Numbered from the stretch's first letter, positions 51,062 through 61,009 are shown. The stretch is DNA of 64,000 bases from Selenomonadaceae bacterium (GCA_017428215.1 JAFRRH010000013.1:39261-103260); one strand, 5' to 3'. Translations and numbers: made by a program. Notes: generated by a model from the letters alone, not told the origin.

Positions 51062-51243
51062 TTTTTTACCTCCACATCTACAAATTCTATTCTGTCAAGC
51101 AAGCTCGTTACTTGTCCGCGTATTGCCGCTAAATAAATTTTGTAAAGTCCTTTTTGCTCGGCAAGTTCCTCTTCCGTCAAGCCGACTGTGCGTTTCTTTC
51201 GCGCCAACTCATTTATCCGCGCTAAAAGTTCAGGCGTTATCAT
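51058..51243 (-). CDS. DUF896 (YnzC-like) protein
   Basis: 61 residues: LLARINELARKKRTVGLTEE then EQKGLYKIYLAAIRGQV, the YnzC/DUF896 two-helix protein, expected length. YnzC of Bacillus is in the SOS-induced yneA operon. Coupled to proC here. Confidence 0.9.
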   Translation of the reverse strand: MITPELLARINELARKKRTVGLTEEELAEQKGLYKIYLAAIRGQVTSLLDRIEFVDVEVKK

Positions 51244-51244
51244 T

Positions 51245-52477
51245 TTAATTGCTCCCTTCCAACAAACTTTCCATTAACGAAAATGGCTCGTCCCGATTCT
51301 CGATAAAAGAGAAAATCCGTTGCTTGTACTCGTTTACGTGGTCAAATCGCGTCGTAAACCAACTTGTCATCTCAAGCAAAGTTTTTTTATCGTCCAAATT
51401 TTTAATCGTCATGGAAAAAGTTATCAGCTCAAAAAGTTTATACTCCGTCACGAAGGCGGCGAAATTTTGCAGAGGACTGCCCTCGAATCGCCACGGGTAA
51501 ATACTCAAGAAAAGTTCGTTGACTAAATAATTTTCCAAAAACGTCGCGTAATCAGTTAAAAATTTTTTCCGCGCCTCAATCAGACTGTAATAATTTTCCA
51601 CGACGTTTGAAACGGGAATGGCGTTTTTTTCGGCAGGCTTAAGTTTAAAAATGTTAACGAAGGCTCCCAGAAATTTTTTATCGCGTGCCGTGTCAAAAGC
51701 GTCCTCGCCGTTATAAACGCTTTCTAAAAGTTCCTGCATTAATCGAATAAATTTTTCCGCGTCGAAAGTTATAGTTTGAATCATAAGCGGTACTTGTTCC
51801 GTTAAAAATTTTTTCGACTCATAAGCCGCGATTAATTTTGTCAGCGCGTTTTCGTCGAAGTTTGAAAAAATTTCTCCGAGCTTGTCGACAAAAAAGCACA
51901 GCACGATTAATCTTTGGTCGATTGACAGCGTGCGCTCCTGCAAGATTGAAATCATCGCCACTTGAATTTCTATCAAATGCCGCTTGAATTCTTCCGTCGA
52001 TTGAATTTTTTGGAAAAAAAGTTTGCCGTTGAGTGAATGAATTTCCTCCGGCACTTCTACGAATTCAAATTGTATTGGCTCGCGCTCAAATAAAATCATC
52101 TCCGCCGCAACCGGACAACTTAAAATTAATGCCCGCTCAAAAAAATATCCAAAGTTATTCGTGATACGCGGATAAGTCGCGCAAGTTCGAGATAAAAACT
52201 TTTCGCCATATTTTAGCTGAAGACTGCACAATTTATTTTCGTTTAGGAACGGGCAATATTTTTTCCCGTCGAAGGCGATAAAATATTCTTTGCGGTCGTC
52301 GTGAAATTTTATGTGCGAAATAATTTCCGGCGAATCAAGTTGCTTGTACTTATTATAAGTTTCACTGTCGATTAAAATATTCCAGCCCGTTTGACAACAA
52401 TGCGCGTCGCACTTGGAGCCATCGCATTTAAATTTGCCGACGTATTGCGGCTGAAAGTAAAAATATTTTTTCTGCAT
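51245..52477 (-). CDS. fliB: FliB-like flagellin lysine-N-methylase
   Basis: 410 residues from ATG 52477 (GGAGG five bases upstream). FliB methylates lysines of flagellin using SAM. The N-terminal cysteine-rich block CDGSKCDAHCCQTGW, with CPFLNENKLCSLQ and SRTCATYPR later, is the FliB signature and may bind an iron-sulfur cluster. No flagellar genes are in the window. It stands back to back with dprA. Confidence 0.85.
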   Translation of the reverse strand: MQKKYFYFQPQYVGKFKCDGSKCDAHCCQTGWNILIDSETYNKYKQLDSPEIISHIKFHDDRKEYFIAFDGKKYCPFLNENKLCSLQLKYGEKFLSRTCATYPRITNNFGYFFERALILSCPVAAEMILFEREPIQFEFVEVPEEIHSLNGKLFFQKIQSTEEFKRHLIEIQVAMISILQERTLSIDQRLIVLCFFVDKLGEIFSNFDENALTKLIAAYESKKFLTEQVPLMIQTITFDAEKFIRLMQELLESVYNGEDAFDTARDKKFLGAFVNIFKLKPAEKNAIPVSNVVENYYSLIEARKKFLTDYATFLENYLVNELFLSIYPWRFEGSPLQNFAAFVTEYKLFELITFSMTIKNLDDKKTLLEMTSWFTTRFDHVNEYKQRIFSFIENRDEPFSLMESLLEGSN

Positions 52478-52582
52478 TAGTTCCTCCGAAAAATTTTTTT
52501 GAAGTATATCACGCAGAAAAATTTTTGTCACTTGACGGCGAAAAATTTGCAGGATATTATACGGCGCGGGAGGGCGGCAGTC

Positions 52583-53698
52583 GTGGAAAAATATTATATG
52601 GCGGCGATGGGCGGTGCAGAGGGATTCGGCAACAAGAGCATTGAAAAGCTTGTGAAATTTTGCGGCAGTGCTAAAACCGCTTGGTCAGCCGACATTGACG
52701 ATTTGATTCACGCGGGCATTAAACCTAAATCGCTTGAAGCTTTCGTAAATTTTCGCGGCAAACACCCCAATGCACCAGAAAATCTCGTTAAATATTGCGA
52801 GCGGCACGAGTTTAATCTGTGTTCAATCGTTGACGAGGATTATCCGCCGATTTTAAAAGAAATTAACGCGCCGCCAATGTTTTTTTATTATCGCGGGAAA
52901 TTGGAGCCACAAACATTACGGATTGGAATTGTTGGTTCGAGGCACAATACGCCTTATGGTCAGAGTGTTGCGTTGGAATTGGGCGAACATCTCGCGGCGG
53001 CGGGCTTGACAGTCGTAAGCGGTGCGGCTCGTGGCATTGACAGCTTTGCACATCTCGGAGCATTAAAGACGGGACGAACCGTTGCCGTTTTAGGCTGTGG
53101 AATAGATATTGCCTTTCGCGGCGATAAAAAAAAATTTTTTGAACAGATTATTGAACGTGGCGTTGTCCTCAGCGAATTTCCTCCGCAACTTCCGCCAAGT
53201 CCGACAACTTTTCCGCCGCGCAACAGAATTATCGCGGGGCTTTGCAAAGGAGTTATTGTTGTGGAGGCGGATTTTAAAAGCGGCGCATTGATAACCAGCA
53301 CATATGCCGGCGAATATGGACGCGACGTTTTTGCGATACCTGGACAAGTTTACGCGAAGATGAGCCGCGGTTGTAATGAGTTGATTCGCGACGGCGCAAC
53401 GCTGATTAAAAATGCACAAGACGTTTTGAACGAATACAGCATTGACAACCCCAAAAATTTTAAGCCCGAAACTAAAATCGCGCCCGAAATTAAAATTGCT
53501 AAACCGATTGAACTTGACGGCATGGCGGCTAAAGTTTTGGAAATCATTCCGTTTGATAAATTTATTACGGACGAGGAAATTTTAGATAAGATTGATGAGA
53601 TTGCTCCGAGCGAATTGCCGGGCATTATGCTTGAACTTGATATGAAAAATTGCGTCACAGAAGACGCGGGTCGATATAAACGTAAAGTTGGAGGTTAA
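52583..53698 (+). CDS. dprA: DNA-processing protein DprA
   Basis: 371 residues from GTG 52583 (GGGAGG nine bases upstream). It loads RecA on incoming single strands in transformation. The N-terminal helix-hairpin-helix-like region precedes the Rossmann fold with IGIVGSRHNTPYG and VVSGAARGIDSFAH, then FPPRNRIIAGL and VEADFKSGALIT. The C-terminal winged helix covers the last ~60 residues. Starts the conserved Firmicute block dprA-topA-trmFO-hslV. Confidence 0.95.
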   Translation: MEKYYMAAMGGAEGFGNKSIEKLVKFCGSAKTAWSADIDDLIHAGIKPKSLEAFVNFRGKHPNAPENLVKYCERHEFNLCSIVDEDYPPILKEINAPPMFFYYRGKLEPQTLRIGIVGSRHNTPYGQSVALELGEHLAAAGLTVVSGAARGIDSFAHLGALKTGRTVAVLGCGIDIAFRGDKKKFFEQIIERGVVLSEFPPQLPPSPTTFPPRNRIIAGLCKGVIVVEADFKSGALITSTYAGEYGRDVFAIPGQVYAKMSRGCNELIRDGATLIKNAQDVLNEYSIDNPKNFKPETKIAPEIKIAKPIELDGMAAKVLEIIPFDKFITDEEILDKIDEIAPSELPGIMLELDMKNCVTEDAGRYKRKVGG

Positions 53699-53702
53699 AC
53701 AC

Positions 53703-55346
53703 GTGGCAGAAAAAAATTTAAAGTCGTTGATACTCGTCGAGAGCGCGGCTAAGGCACGAACGCTCAAAAAATTTATTGGGCGAAATTATTCGGTGTCCTC
53801 AACCGACGGATTCTTGACAGATTTACCCAAAAGCCGAATCGGCGTAGACGAAAATTATCAGCCCGATTATATTACGGTGCGTGGTAAAGGAAAATTGTTA
53901 AACGAACTTCGCCGAGAAACTTTAAACTCTCGCAGAATTTTTATCGCGACAAATCCCGATGCGCAGGGCGAATTTTTAGCGCGGCAATTTTGCGAGCTTT
54001 TCGGCGTCAATCCAAATTCCCATTGCCGAATTTTGATGAACGAATTGACTAAAGAAACTTTTAAGGCGGCATTGGAGGACGCGCAACCGATTAACGAAAA
54101 TTTAGCGGACGCCTTCCAAGCTAAGCAGTTAATTGACAAATATGCCAGCCATAAAATCGGAGAATATCTTTCGATAAAAATTTGGCGCGGCGTTAAAGTC
54201 GGCAGATTCCGCGCTATGCTTTTGAAATTAATCGCCGAGCCGCCCGCGCAGAAAATTTTAACCATAGGCAAAACTTTAACGCCGGCAACGCTTCAAGAAC
54301 TCGCATTTAAGGAACTAAACTTTTCGGCGGCAAGGACGCGCGTCATTTTGGAGCAATTTTACGAGGGAATTAATTTAGAGGCGGACGGCTACGCAAGCTT
54401 GATAACTTATCCACACAACGGAGAAATTTTTTTGACGAATGAACAACGCGAGCCTGAAGCCGTAAGAAAATATTTGGCGGAACATCAATTCAAACTTTAC
54501 AATTTAATTTATTCGCGGAAAAAATCTTCGTCGCGCATGAATCTTGACGGCTTGACGAACGAGGCGGCTTTAATGGCGGCTTTCGACGCGCTAAAAGTTG
54601 ATTGGGCAGATTTTTATGCGGGTGGTATTGCCAGCCTAATCAAGCGCAAATATATCACGGCGGATAATTCTATTTATAAAGTTACTTCCTTGGGCGAACG
54701 TGTCCTCGACGCGCTGAACGGTTTTTTCGACGACGTATTTAGCGCAAAAGCTTATAACGAGGTTGCCGCGCAGATTAACAAAGTTGCAGAAGGTAAAGTT
54801 CAAAAGCAAACTGTGATTGAAAATTATTGCACAAAGTTTAACGTCGCCTTTGATAAAGCAATGAGTTCACTCGGCGAAGATGCTAAGCCGCAAAAAGAAC
54901 CAGACGTTGAGTCGGAAGAAATTTGCGAAAAATGCGGGCGCAAAATGATGATTAAGCATGGACGCTACGGAACGTTTCTTGCGTGTTCGGGCTATCCTGA
55001 ATGTAAAAATACGCGCCCATTTCTTGAACGGATTGATAAAAAATGTCCGAAATGCGGCGGGCAGTTGGCTAAGCGAGTATTACCGCGCAACAGAATTCTT
55101 TACTGCTGTGAATCGTGCGATTTTACAACGTGGGACAAGCCTCAAGTAATTACTTGTAAAGCTTGCGGCTCGACGATGTTTGCACACACATTTAAAGGAC
55201 GTGCGCCCATGCTTTATTGCGGTAATGAAAATTGTCAAACGCGCTCAAATCACCCCGTGAATAAAATTTTGGCAGATATAAAAAAACGCGCCGAAGCTAA
55301 TAGGGCACGCAAGGCATTGACGGCTAAAAAAAATGGTAAACAATAA
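53703..55346 (+). CDS. Degenerate topoisomerase I-like protein
   Basis: 547 residues from GTG 53703 (GGAGG six bases upstream), against about 690 for TopA. It aligns with TopA from the Toprim start ([18 protein letters not shown]) to the zinc ribbons. The acidic motif DPDREGE reads NPDAQGE (84-90). The active-site stretch YMRTDS reads YPHNGE with Tyr236 kept but the Arg lost. SAGRVQS reads KVGRFRA, HEAIRPT is absent and GRPSTYA reads ADFYAGG. Three zinc ribbons remain. Relaxation activity is unlikely; DNA binding may persist. It occupies the usual topA position in the operon. Confidence 0.85.
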   Translation: MAEKNLKSLILVESAAKARTLKKFIGRNYSVSSTDGFLTDLPKSRIGVDENYQPDYITVRGKGKLLNELRRETLNSRRIFIATNPDAQGEFLARQFCELFGVNPNSHCRILMNELTKETFKAALEDAQPINENLADAFQAKQLIDKYASHKIGEYLSIKIWRGVKVGRFRAMLLKLIAEPPAQKILTIGKTLTPATLQELAFKELNFSAARTRVILEQFYEGINLEADGYASLITYPHNGEIFLTNEQREPEAVRKYLAEHQFKLYNLIYSRKKSSSRMNLDGLTNEAALMAAFDALKVDWADFYAGGIASLIKRKYITADNSIYKVTSLGERVLDALNGFFDDVFSAKAYNEVAAQINKVAEGKVQKQTVIENYCTKFNVAFDKAMSSLGEDAKPQKEPDVESEEICEKCGRKMMIKHGRYGTFLACSGYPECKNTRPFLERIDKKCPKCGGQLAKRVLPRNRILYCCESCDFTTWDKPQVITCKACGSTMFAHTFKGRAPMLYCGNENCQTRSNHPVNKILADIKKRAEANRARKALTAKKNGKQ

Positions 55347-56637
55347 AAAAGTTCACGTGATAGGCGCAGGGCTTGCCGGGGCAGAGGCGGCTTGGCAAAT
55401 CGCTAAACGCGGCGTCGAAGTCGTATTACATGAAATGCGCCCCACTAAAAAAACTCCTGCGCACAAAACTGGAAATTTCGCCGAACTCGTCTGCAGTAAT
55501 TCATTGCGGGCGGCGGGGTTATCAAATGCAGTTGGCGTGCTTAAAGAGGAAATGCGCCGGCTTGATTCCGTGATAATGTCGGCGGCAGATTCGGCTAAAA
55601 TTCCAGCAGGTGGCGCGTTGGCAGTTGACCGCGAGGAGTTTGGAAAAATTGTTACCGATAAAGTTAAATCCGTCGTTGAGTTCGTTGAAGAGGAAGTTAC
55701 GAGCTTAAACTTTGACGACGTAACGATTATCGCTAGCGGACCTTTGACGGCGGGCGCACTTGCCGACGAGATTAAAAAGCTCACGGGCGGCGACGATTTT
55801 TATTTCTACGACGCGGCGGCTCCGATTGTTGAAGTTGATTCGATAAATTTTGATAAGGCGTTTAAGGCGTCGCGCTATGATAAAGGTGAAGATGATTCTT
55901 ATATAAATTGTCCGATGACACGCGACGAATATTTAAGCTTCCGCGCAGAATTGATTGCCGCTGAAAAAACTAAGCCGCACGATTTTGAGCAGGAAATTTT
56001 TTTCGAGGGTTGCTTGCCAGTAGAAGTTTTAGCGGCTCGTGGCGAAGATACACTGCGCTTTGGACCGCTTAAACCGGTCGGCTTGACAGACAAAACCGGC
56101 AAAACGCCTTATGCAGTCGTTCAGCTACGGCAAGATAATCGCGAGGCGACGCTTTATAATTTAGTCGGCTTTCAAACGCATTTGACTTGGGGCGAGCAAC
56201 GGCGCGTATTTAAAATGATACCGGGACTTGAGGCGGCGGAATTCGTGCGATATGGCGTCATGCACAGAAATACTTACATCAACTCGCCAAAAGTTTTATT
56301 GCCGACGTTCCAATTAAAAACTTCGCCGAAAATATTTTTCGCAGGACAAATCACGGGCGTTGAAGGTTATGTTGAGTCAGCGGCGGCGGGATTAATGGCG
56401 GGCGTCAATGCGGCACGGCTTGTAAAAAATTTGGAGCCGATAATTTTTCCTCCTACGACTTGTCACGGAGCATTAGCGAATTATATCACAACGGCAGTAG
56501 CAAAAAATTTTCAGCCGATGAATATAACTTTCGGATTGTTACCGCCGCTTGAAGGTCGCACGCCTAAAAAATTTCGCAAGGAAAAATTATCTGCGCGGGC
56601 ACTCGACGATTTAGAAAAATTTAAGGAGCTGATTTAA
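55333..56637 (+). CDS. trmFO: tRNA m5U54 methyltransferase, folate-dependent
   Basis: 434 residues, normal length. It methylates U54 of tRNA with methylene-tetrahydrofolate and FADH2. The FAD-binding start [18 protein letters not shown], then CSNSLRA (folate/active-site region) and the C-terminal [20 protein letters not shown] are characteristic. It overlaps the upstream gene by 14 bases and ends directly before the hslV ATG. Confidence 0.96.
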   Translation: MVNNKKVHVIGAGLAGAEAAWQIAKRGVEVVLHEMRPTKKTPAHKTGNFAELVCSNSLRAAGLSNAVGVLKEEMRRLDSVIMSAADSAKIPAGGALAVDREEFGKIVTDKVKSVVEFVEEEVTSLNFDDVTIIASGPLTAGALADEIKKLTGGDDFYFYDAAAPIVEVDSINFDKAFKASRYDKGEDDSYINCPMTRDEYLSFRAELIAAEKTKPHDFEQEIFFEGCLPVEVLAARGEDTLRFGPLKPVGLTDKTGKTPYAVVQLRQDNREATLYNLVGFQTHLTWGEQRRVFKMIPGLEAAEFVRYGVMHRNTYINSPKVLLPTFQLKTSPKIFFAGQITGVEGYVESAAAGLMAGVNAARLVKNLEPIIFPPTTCHGALANYITTAVAKNFQPMNITFGLLPPLEGRTPKKFRKEKLSARALDDLEKFKELI

Positions 56638-57174
56638 ATGGAATTTCATTCGACAACAATAGTAGCAGTTAAAAAAGACGGTAAAGTTGCGATTGCGGGC
56701 GACGGGCAAGTTACTTTTGGCAATAGCACAGTCATGAAGTCTACCGCTAAAAAAGTTCGCCGCCTCTATCACAATAAAATTATTGCGGGTTTTGCCGGCT
56801 CGGTTGCAGACGCCTTTACACTTTTTGAGAAGTTTGAAGATAAGCTCGAAATGACGCACGGGCATTTAATGCGGGCGGCAGTTGCGCTTGCTAAGGATTG
56901 GCGTACTGATAAAATTTTGCGACGGCTTGAGGCGTTGTTGCTCGTGGCAGATAAGGATACCATTCTGCTTTTGTCTGGCAACGGCGAAGTCATCGAACCC
57001 GACGGCAATGTTGCGGCGATAGGTTCGGGCGGCTTTTACGCATTGGCGGCAGGACGTGCCCTAATCGCTCATACGGAAATGTCAGCGGCGGAAATCGCTA
57101 AAGAGTCGCTGTCAATCGCGGCGGATATTTGCGTCTTCACGAACCAAAACATAATCGTTGAGGAACTCGAATAA
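56638..57174 (+). CDS. hslV: HslV/ClpQ protease subunit
   Basis: 178 residues. It forms the proteasome-like peptidase rings of Hsl[22 protein letters not shown] gives the catalytic N-terminal Thr6 after a five-residue propeptide; K and G motifs follow. The start touches the trmFO stop. In most Firmicutes hslU follows at once, but here the next gene is a converging kinase three bases away and no hslU is in the window. Confidence 0.94.
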   Translation: MEFHSTTIVAVKKDGKVAIAGDGQVTFGNSTVMKSTAKKVRRLYHNKIIAGFAGSVADAFTLFEKFEDKLEMTHGHLMRAAVALAKDWRTDKILRRLEALLLVADKDTILLLSGNGEVIEPDGNVAAIGSGGFYALAAGRALIAHTEMSAAEIAKESLSIAADICVFTNQNIIVEELE

Positions 57175-57177
57175 ATA

Positions 57178-58557
57178 TCACTCCACGAGGAAAAAAGTTT
57201 TGTTGAGGAAAATTTTCGGCTCGCCTTCCGATTGTAAAATAATCTGCAGATGACCGCTACCTTTTTTGGGCGAGGCAAGTTTATTTCCAAGTGGAATATC
57301 GAAATCGAACGCCGCACCGTCTCTTATCGCGGGCAAGTCAAAAATATTTTCATCATCGCCGATATTAACTTCGATTCGCGGATTGATTAAATCTTTACCG
57401 CTGTTATTCTCGACGTGAAGTCGGGCTTGCCAATCGTTAGGGAAAAGATATTCACCGTACTTGTTTTGCGCCCAGTTCTGCCAATTCTTAAGATAAACCA
57501 TGTGCTCCTTAGCTGTAGGTTCGCCGTTCAAAAAAAGTTTCATCTCGACTTCGCCGGAAGATTTTTCCTCTTGACGAGTTTGCGGCGGATTTATTTCAGG
57601 TAGAGGCGCGGGCGTAGGAAAATTCAATTCGGGCAGGGAGATTTGCGGGAGCGTCGGCGTTTCAAAAATTTTTTCTTGTGGCTTAGGTGTTTCAATAGGT
57701 GTGGAAATATTTTCGTACGGAATTTCTTCGACTGGTTTAGAGATTTCTTCAGGTTGATAATTTTCTTGATAATCAGTAGTTCGCGGAAAAAAAATTATCG
57801 CGAAACCTATTAAGATATTCACGAAAATTTTCCGAGTGCGCCAAAATTTTTTTTTGGGTATGACGGCGTTGCGAATTTCTTCGACGGATTGAAAACGTTG
57901 CGAAGGTTCAAGCGCGGTGCATTTATCCAAAAATTTTTTCAAGCGTCCATTGTAATTTTCGCCGAGCAAATTTTTTATCGTGATTCCAAGCGCGTAAATA
58001 TCACTGCGGCTATCTGTCTGTCCAAAGTCGAAAAGTCCAAACTGTTCAGGCGGCGCATATCCACGAGTTCCCAAAAGTTCCGTGTCTGAAGAATTGCCCG
58101 GCTTAAAAATTCGCGCAATGCCAAAGTCAATCAGCTTGACGACATTTTTTTCCGTGAGCATTATATTTGACGGCTTTAAATCGCGGTGGATAATATTTTT
58201 CGCGTGAATGGCGGCAAGACATTCGCACAGCTGGAGCAAAATTTTTTCCGCTAATGGTTCGCTGATTTCGTTCGGACGATAAATTAAAAGTTCCTCAAGC
58301 GTCTGCCCGTCAATATGTTCCTCGACGACGATTAATTTTTCGTCGCGTTCAAATAGCCGATAAATTTGCGGGACGTGCGGATTTTTAAGTTCCTTAAGTG
58401 TCTGATAAATCGGCAACAAATGTAAATCGCGCTGTTTCATTGTGCAGAGTCGTTTCGCTCGCTTGTCATAAACCACTGCGACAAAACTCCGCTCGGAATT
58501 TTTCAGCGTATCGACAAGTTCGTAGGTGTCGCCCAAATATCGTTCAAAAAAATTCAT
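57178..58557 (-). CDS. Hanks-type Ser/Thr protein kinase, membrane-anchored
   Basis: 459 residues. A cytoplasmic kinase domain (1-220) has HRDLKPSNIML, LIDFGIAR and GTRGYAPPEQ. The ATP-binding glycine loop is weak (LKNSERSFVAVVYD) and the anchor lysine probably lies in TMKQRD. One membrane helix (about 238-255) leads to a Pro/Glu-rich stalk (about 265-330) and an extracellular beta domain of about 120 residues. There are no PASTA repeats, so it is unlike PrkC. A strong TATAAT lies upstream. Signals and targets are unknown. Confidence 0.88.
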   Translation of the reverse strand: MNFFERYLGDTYELVDTLKNSERSFVAVVYDKRAKRLCTMKQRDLHLLPIYQTLKELKNPHVPQIYRLFERDEKLIVVEEHIDGQTLEELLIYRPNEISEPLAEKILLQLCECLAAIHAKNIIHRDLKPSNIMLTEKNVVKLIDFGIARIFKPGNSSDTELLGTRGYAPPEQFGLFDFGQTDSRSDIYALGITIKNLLGENYNGRLKKFLDKCTALEPSQRFQSVEEIRNAVIPKKKFWRTRKIFVNILIGFAIIFFPRTTDYQENYQPEEISKPVEEIPYENISTPIETPKPQEKIFETPTLPQISLPELNFPTPAPLPEINPPQTRQEEKSSGEVEMKLFLNGEPTAKEHMVYLKNWQNWAQNKYGEYLFPNDWQARLHVENNSGKDLINPRIEVNIGDDENIFDLPAIRDGAAFDFDIPLGNKLASPKKGSGHLQIILQSEGEPKIFLNKTFFLVE

Positions 58558-58595
58558 GCCGCACTCCTTGTAAAAATTTTGTCAGCATTATATCA

Positions 58596-58633
58596 TAAAA
58601 AAAATCGCCGGAAGTTTTCGAGGCTCCCGACGA
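58596..58633 (-). terminator. Terminator upstream of the kinase gene
   Basis: On the minus strand TCGTCGGGAG and CTTCCGGCGA pair, followed by eight T. It ends the transcript of the two unknown genes 58646-60038. Confidence 0.78.
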
Positions 58634-58645
58634 CGTAAGACAAAT

Positions 58646-59173
58646 TTATTTTTGAATGCTTATGTTTAAAAGTATCATATCGTCAACCGAAGTCAAAAAA
58701 TATTTATTCTTGTTGAATGTAATCTCTCTATTGTACTCACCAGGAATGCTGTATTGATTGCCGCTCATAACGCCCAGTGATTTCATTACCGAGTTATAAT
58801 CATCGCCCGACGCCAATATCGCCGCCTCAATGATTGAGAAGATTAAATTGGAGGAAATAGATTTGGACAAAGCAAAGCCGACAGTGAAAGATTTCTGATA
58901 GTCATAACTTACAAAGCCGCCATTTTCGTTGCAAATTGCTGCTACTTTACTTCCGTTAATAGCGGTTTCGAGGTTATTAATCGAACATCTTCCTATCAAT
59001 ACGCCTTTGCCAGGACCTTCTGCTCTCTTGTCGGCAACTTTCTGTATCTCTTTGTTGTAGTTGCTGATGAACTGACCGATATTTTTAGGGGTTGAAGTGC
59101 CACTTGCCGCTGCTAACATTATAAGTAAAACAATCCCGACGCCAAGCCCGATGAAAATTTTTCCCTTATTCAT
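58646..59173 (-). CDS. Hypothetical membrane-anchored protein
   Basis: 175 residues. One N-terminal helix (IFIGLGVGIVLLIMLAAASG) then a soluble outer domain with two cysteines (C63 and C81) that might form a disulfide. No known domain. Two bases separate it from the upstream 59175 gene, so they form a pair under the palindrome-linked promoter. Confidence 0.7.
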   Translation of the reverse strand: MNKGKIFIGLGVGIVLLIMLAAASGTSTPKNIGQFISNYNKEIQKVADKRAEGPGKGVLIGRCSINNLETAINGSKVAAICNENGGFVSYDYQKSFTVGFALSKSISSNLIFSIIEAAILASGDDYNSVMKSLGVMSGNQYSIPGEYNREITFNKNKYFLTSVDDMILLNISIQK

Positions 59174-59174
59174 A

Positions 59175-60038
59175 TCACTTGCCCTCCGAAGTTTTCTTGA
59201 GCATCTTCAAAGAGACATTGCCGTTGCTATTACGCGAGACGATATATTCTATTCCGCCCTCTGTGTAGTTGCGGGAAGCAGTCTTGCCTGCGTCGCAAGC
59301 ATACCCCAAGAACCCAAACGCGCCGTGCTCGTTGATTAGAGACAAAGCATTTTCAATGGCGCGACCTTTACCCTTAGCGACCGCCTCAATCGCCGCCGTG
59401 AAAGTTATCTCTGCGATATTCTTTTCCATGTATGCAATCCCCGCTCTGCCCATTTCGTCATCGCAAGTCAAATGCTTCAAGGAAAGCTTTATGCTCGTGT
59501 AAATGCCGTCTTTGCTGACGCTGTGATTTATCCACATGCTTGGGAACTGAATCAACTCGGAACTGCCGTTAGTCACAAACTCCTCTGCTAAAGACAATGG
59601 ATTACCTTCGCGCTTGTCGTCTATGTTTATAAGGTTGCCGGGATTACCGTCAGCAATGTAAGTAAACTTGTTGAGACCTATCTTTTCGCTAAGTTCAGTA
59701 ACGTTGCGATTATAATTCTCTCTAAAAGTCTTCCTATCGAAGGCGTTCTCTGATGAAAAGAAAACTGCGAATATAACGTAAGCTCCAATACCGTAACACA
59801 AAATATCGAAGAGACCAAAGTCCAGTCCGCGCCCAAAGCTCGTAATAGACTCCATAATCTTCGCGGCAATGGTCATGATGATCGCGGTTATGATAAATGC
59901 CCAGAATATTTGATTGCCCCACGATTTAAAGAAACCTTCTAGCCCGCTGTAAGAAACCGTCGTGACGTTATTCCAAATTAATTTGAAAACGAAATAAAAT
60001 ACCACGAGAAAAATTATTCCAAAAATAATATCAGCCAT
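59175..60038 (-). CDS. Hypothetical membrane protein of the kinase locus
   Basis: 287 residues from ATG 60038 (GGAGG seven bases upstream). Three hydrophobic helices lie in the first 110 residues, followed by a soluble C-terminal domain of about 180 residues with two Cys (in HLTCDDEMG and GYACDAGK). No known domain was found. It is transcribed from TAAAAT at 60072-60067, below the palindrome that also marks the RTX promoter. Confidence 0.7.
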   Translation of the reverse strand: MADIIFGIIFLVVFYFVFKLIWNNVTTVSYSGLEGFFKSWGNQIFWAFIITAIIMTIAAKIMESITSFGRGLDFGLFDILCYGIGAYVIFAVFFSSENAFDRKTFRENYNRNVTELSEKIGLNKFTYIADGNPGNLINIDDKREGNPLSLAEEFVTNGSSELIQFPSMWINHSVSKDGIYTSIKLSLKHLTCDDEMGRAGIAYMEKNIAEITFTAAIEAVAKGKGRAIENALSLINEHGAFGFLGYACDAGKTASRNYTEGGIEYIVSRNSNGNVSLKMLKKTSEGK

Positions 60039-60066
60039 GTTATCGCCTCCAAAAATTTTTTTAGGC

Positions 60067-60109
60067 ATTTTATCAAGACGACGGCGGTTTTTGGTGTCCT
60101 AGCAGGACA
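60067..60109 (-). promoter_or_regulatory. Palindrome-linked promoter of the kinase-locus membrane gene
   Basis: Minus strand: TGTCCT-GCT-AGGACA (60109-60095), 22 bases starting CCAAAAAC, then TAAAAT (60072-60067). It matches 46401-46443 in palindrome arms, downstream octamer and exact distance. Confidence 0.65.
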
Positions 60110-60149
60110 ATAGAGTTGTTTAGCGAAATTTTCGATCGAGGTGAGTATT

Positions 60150-60584
60150 TTGTTTAAATTTCCTAAAAGTACGGGCGAACTCTTTACGGAGCTTAAAGAG
60201 GAAAAAAATCTTGCGAATTGGCGCAATCGTAACCGCGAGGAATTTATTTTGCCTCTCAACGAATACTTAAAAAAATTAATAGCAGAAAAACATTTAGAGC
60301 GGGCGGAAGTCATAGAACGTTCGGGCTTGAATCGCGAATACGCATATCATATATTTTCCGGCGAAAGAAAAAACCCATCGCGACCAAAACTTTTGGCATT
60401 GGCAGTGGCGATGGGTTTAAATTTGGACGAGGTACAATATTTATTGCGATATGCGCAACAGGGCGTTTTATATCCGCGCAATTCATGGGACGCCGTGATA
60501 ATTTCGGCAATCGAACAAAAATTATCCGTCATGCAAACGAACGAACTTTTATACAGTCTCGGAGAAACAATTTTTTTGGGATAA
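60150..60584 (+). CDS. HTH (XRE-like) regulator candidate
   Basis: 144 residues, read from TTG 60150 with GAGG eight bases upstream; GTG 60141 is also possible. A helix-turn-helix lies at about 45-100 (ERAEVIERSGLNREYAYHIF, then GERKNPSRPKLLALAVAMGL), as in XRE/Cro-type proteins. The rest is helical with no known domain. It is divergent from the unknown membrane gene, with the palindrome between them, making it the nearest candidate to bind that site. Confidence 0.72.
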   Translation: MFKFPKSTGELFTELKEEKNLANWRNRNREEFILPLNEYLKKLIAEKHLERAEVIERSGLNREYAYHIFSGERKNPSRPKLLALAVAMGLNLDEVQYLLRYAQQGVLYPRNSWDAVIISAIEQKLSVMQTNELLYSLGETIFLG

Positions 60585-60607
60585 TAAAATTTAGGAGAGA
60601 TATAGAC

Positions 60608-61009
60608 ATGGGCAATAAACTTAGATTAGAAAAATTGCAAGAACTAATCAAGCAGGAAATGAGCAAAATGCTTTTAAAGGAACTTAAAGACCCGCGAATC
60701 GGCTTTGTGACGGTGACAGATGTTGAGATGACTGGCGACCTGCGCGAGGCGAAAATTTATGTCAGCGTAATGGGCGACGCGGAGCAAGTTAAAAGTTCTT
60801 TGGAGGGCTTGAATAGCGCGTTGGGATTCGTCCGTCGTGAAATCGGGCAGAGGATTCGTTTAAGATTCACGCCGGAAATTTCTTTTGCGCTCGACACGTC
60901 GCTTGATTATGGCGACCATATTCAGAAACTTTTGTTGCAAGTGGAAGGAGATATTAAAAATGTTGATAACGCTCAAGGAAGCGGCGGAGAAAATCAAAGC
61001 CGCGAATAA
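60608..61009 (+). CDS. rbfA: Ribosome-binding factor A
   Basis: 133 residues from ATG 60608 (AGGAGA ten bases upstream). It helps mature the 30S subunit at the 5' end of 16S rRNA. KH-like domain signature: LKDPRIGFVTVTDVEMTGDL then AKIYVSVMG. Overlaps nrnA by 50 bases. Confidence 0.94.
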   Translation: MGNKLRLEKLQELIKQEMSKMLLKELKDPRIGFVTVTDVEMTGDLREAKIYVSVMGDAEQVKSSLEGLNSALGFVRREIGQRIRLRFTPEISFALDTSLDYGDHIQKLLLQVEGDIKNVDNAQGSGGENQSRE

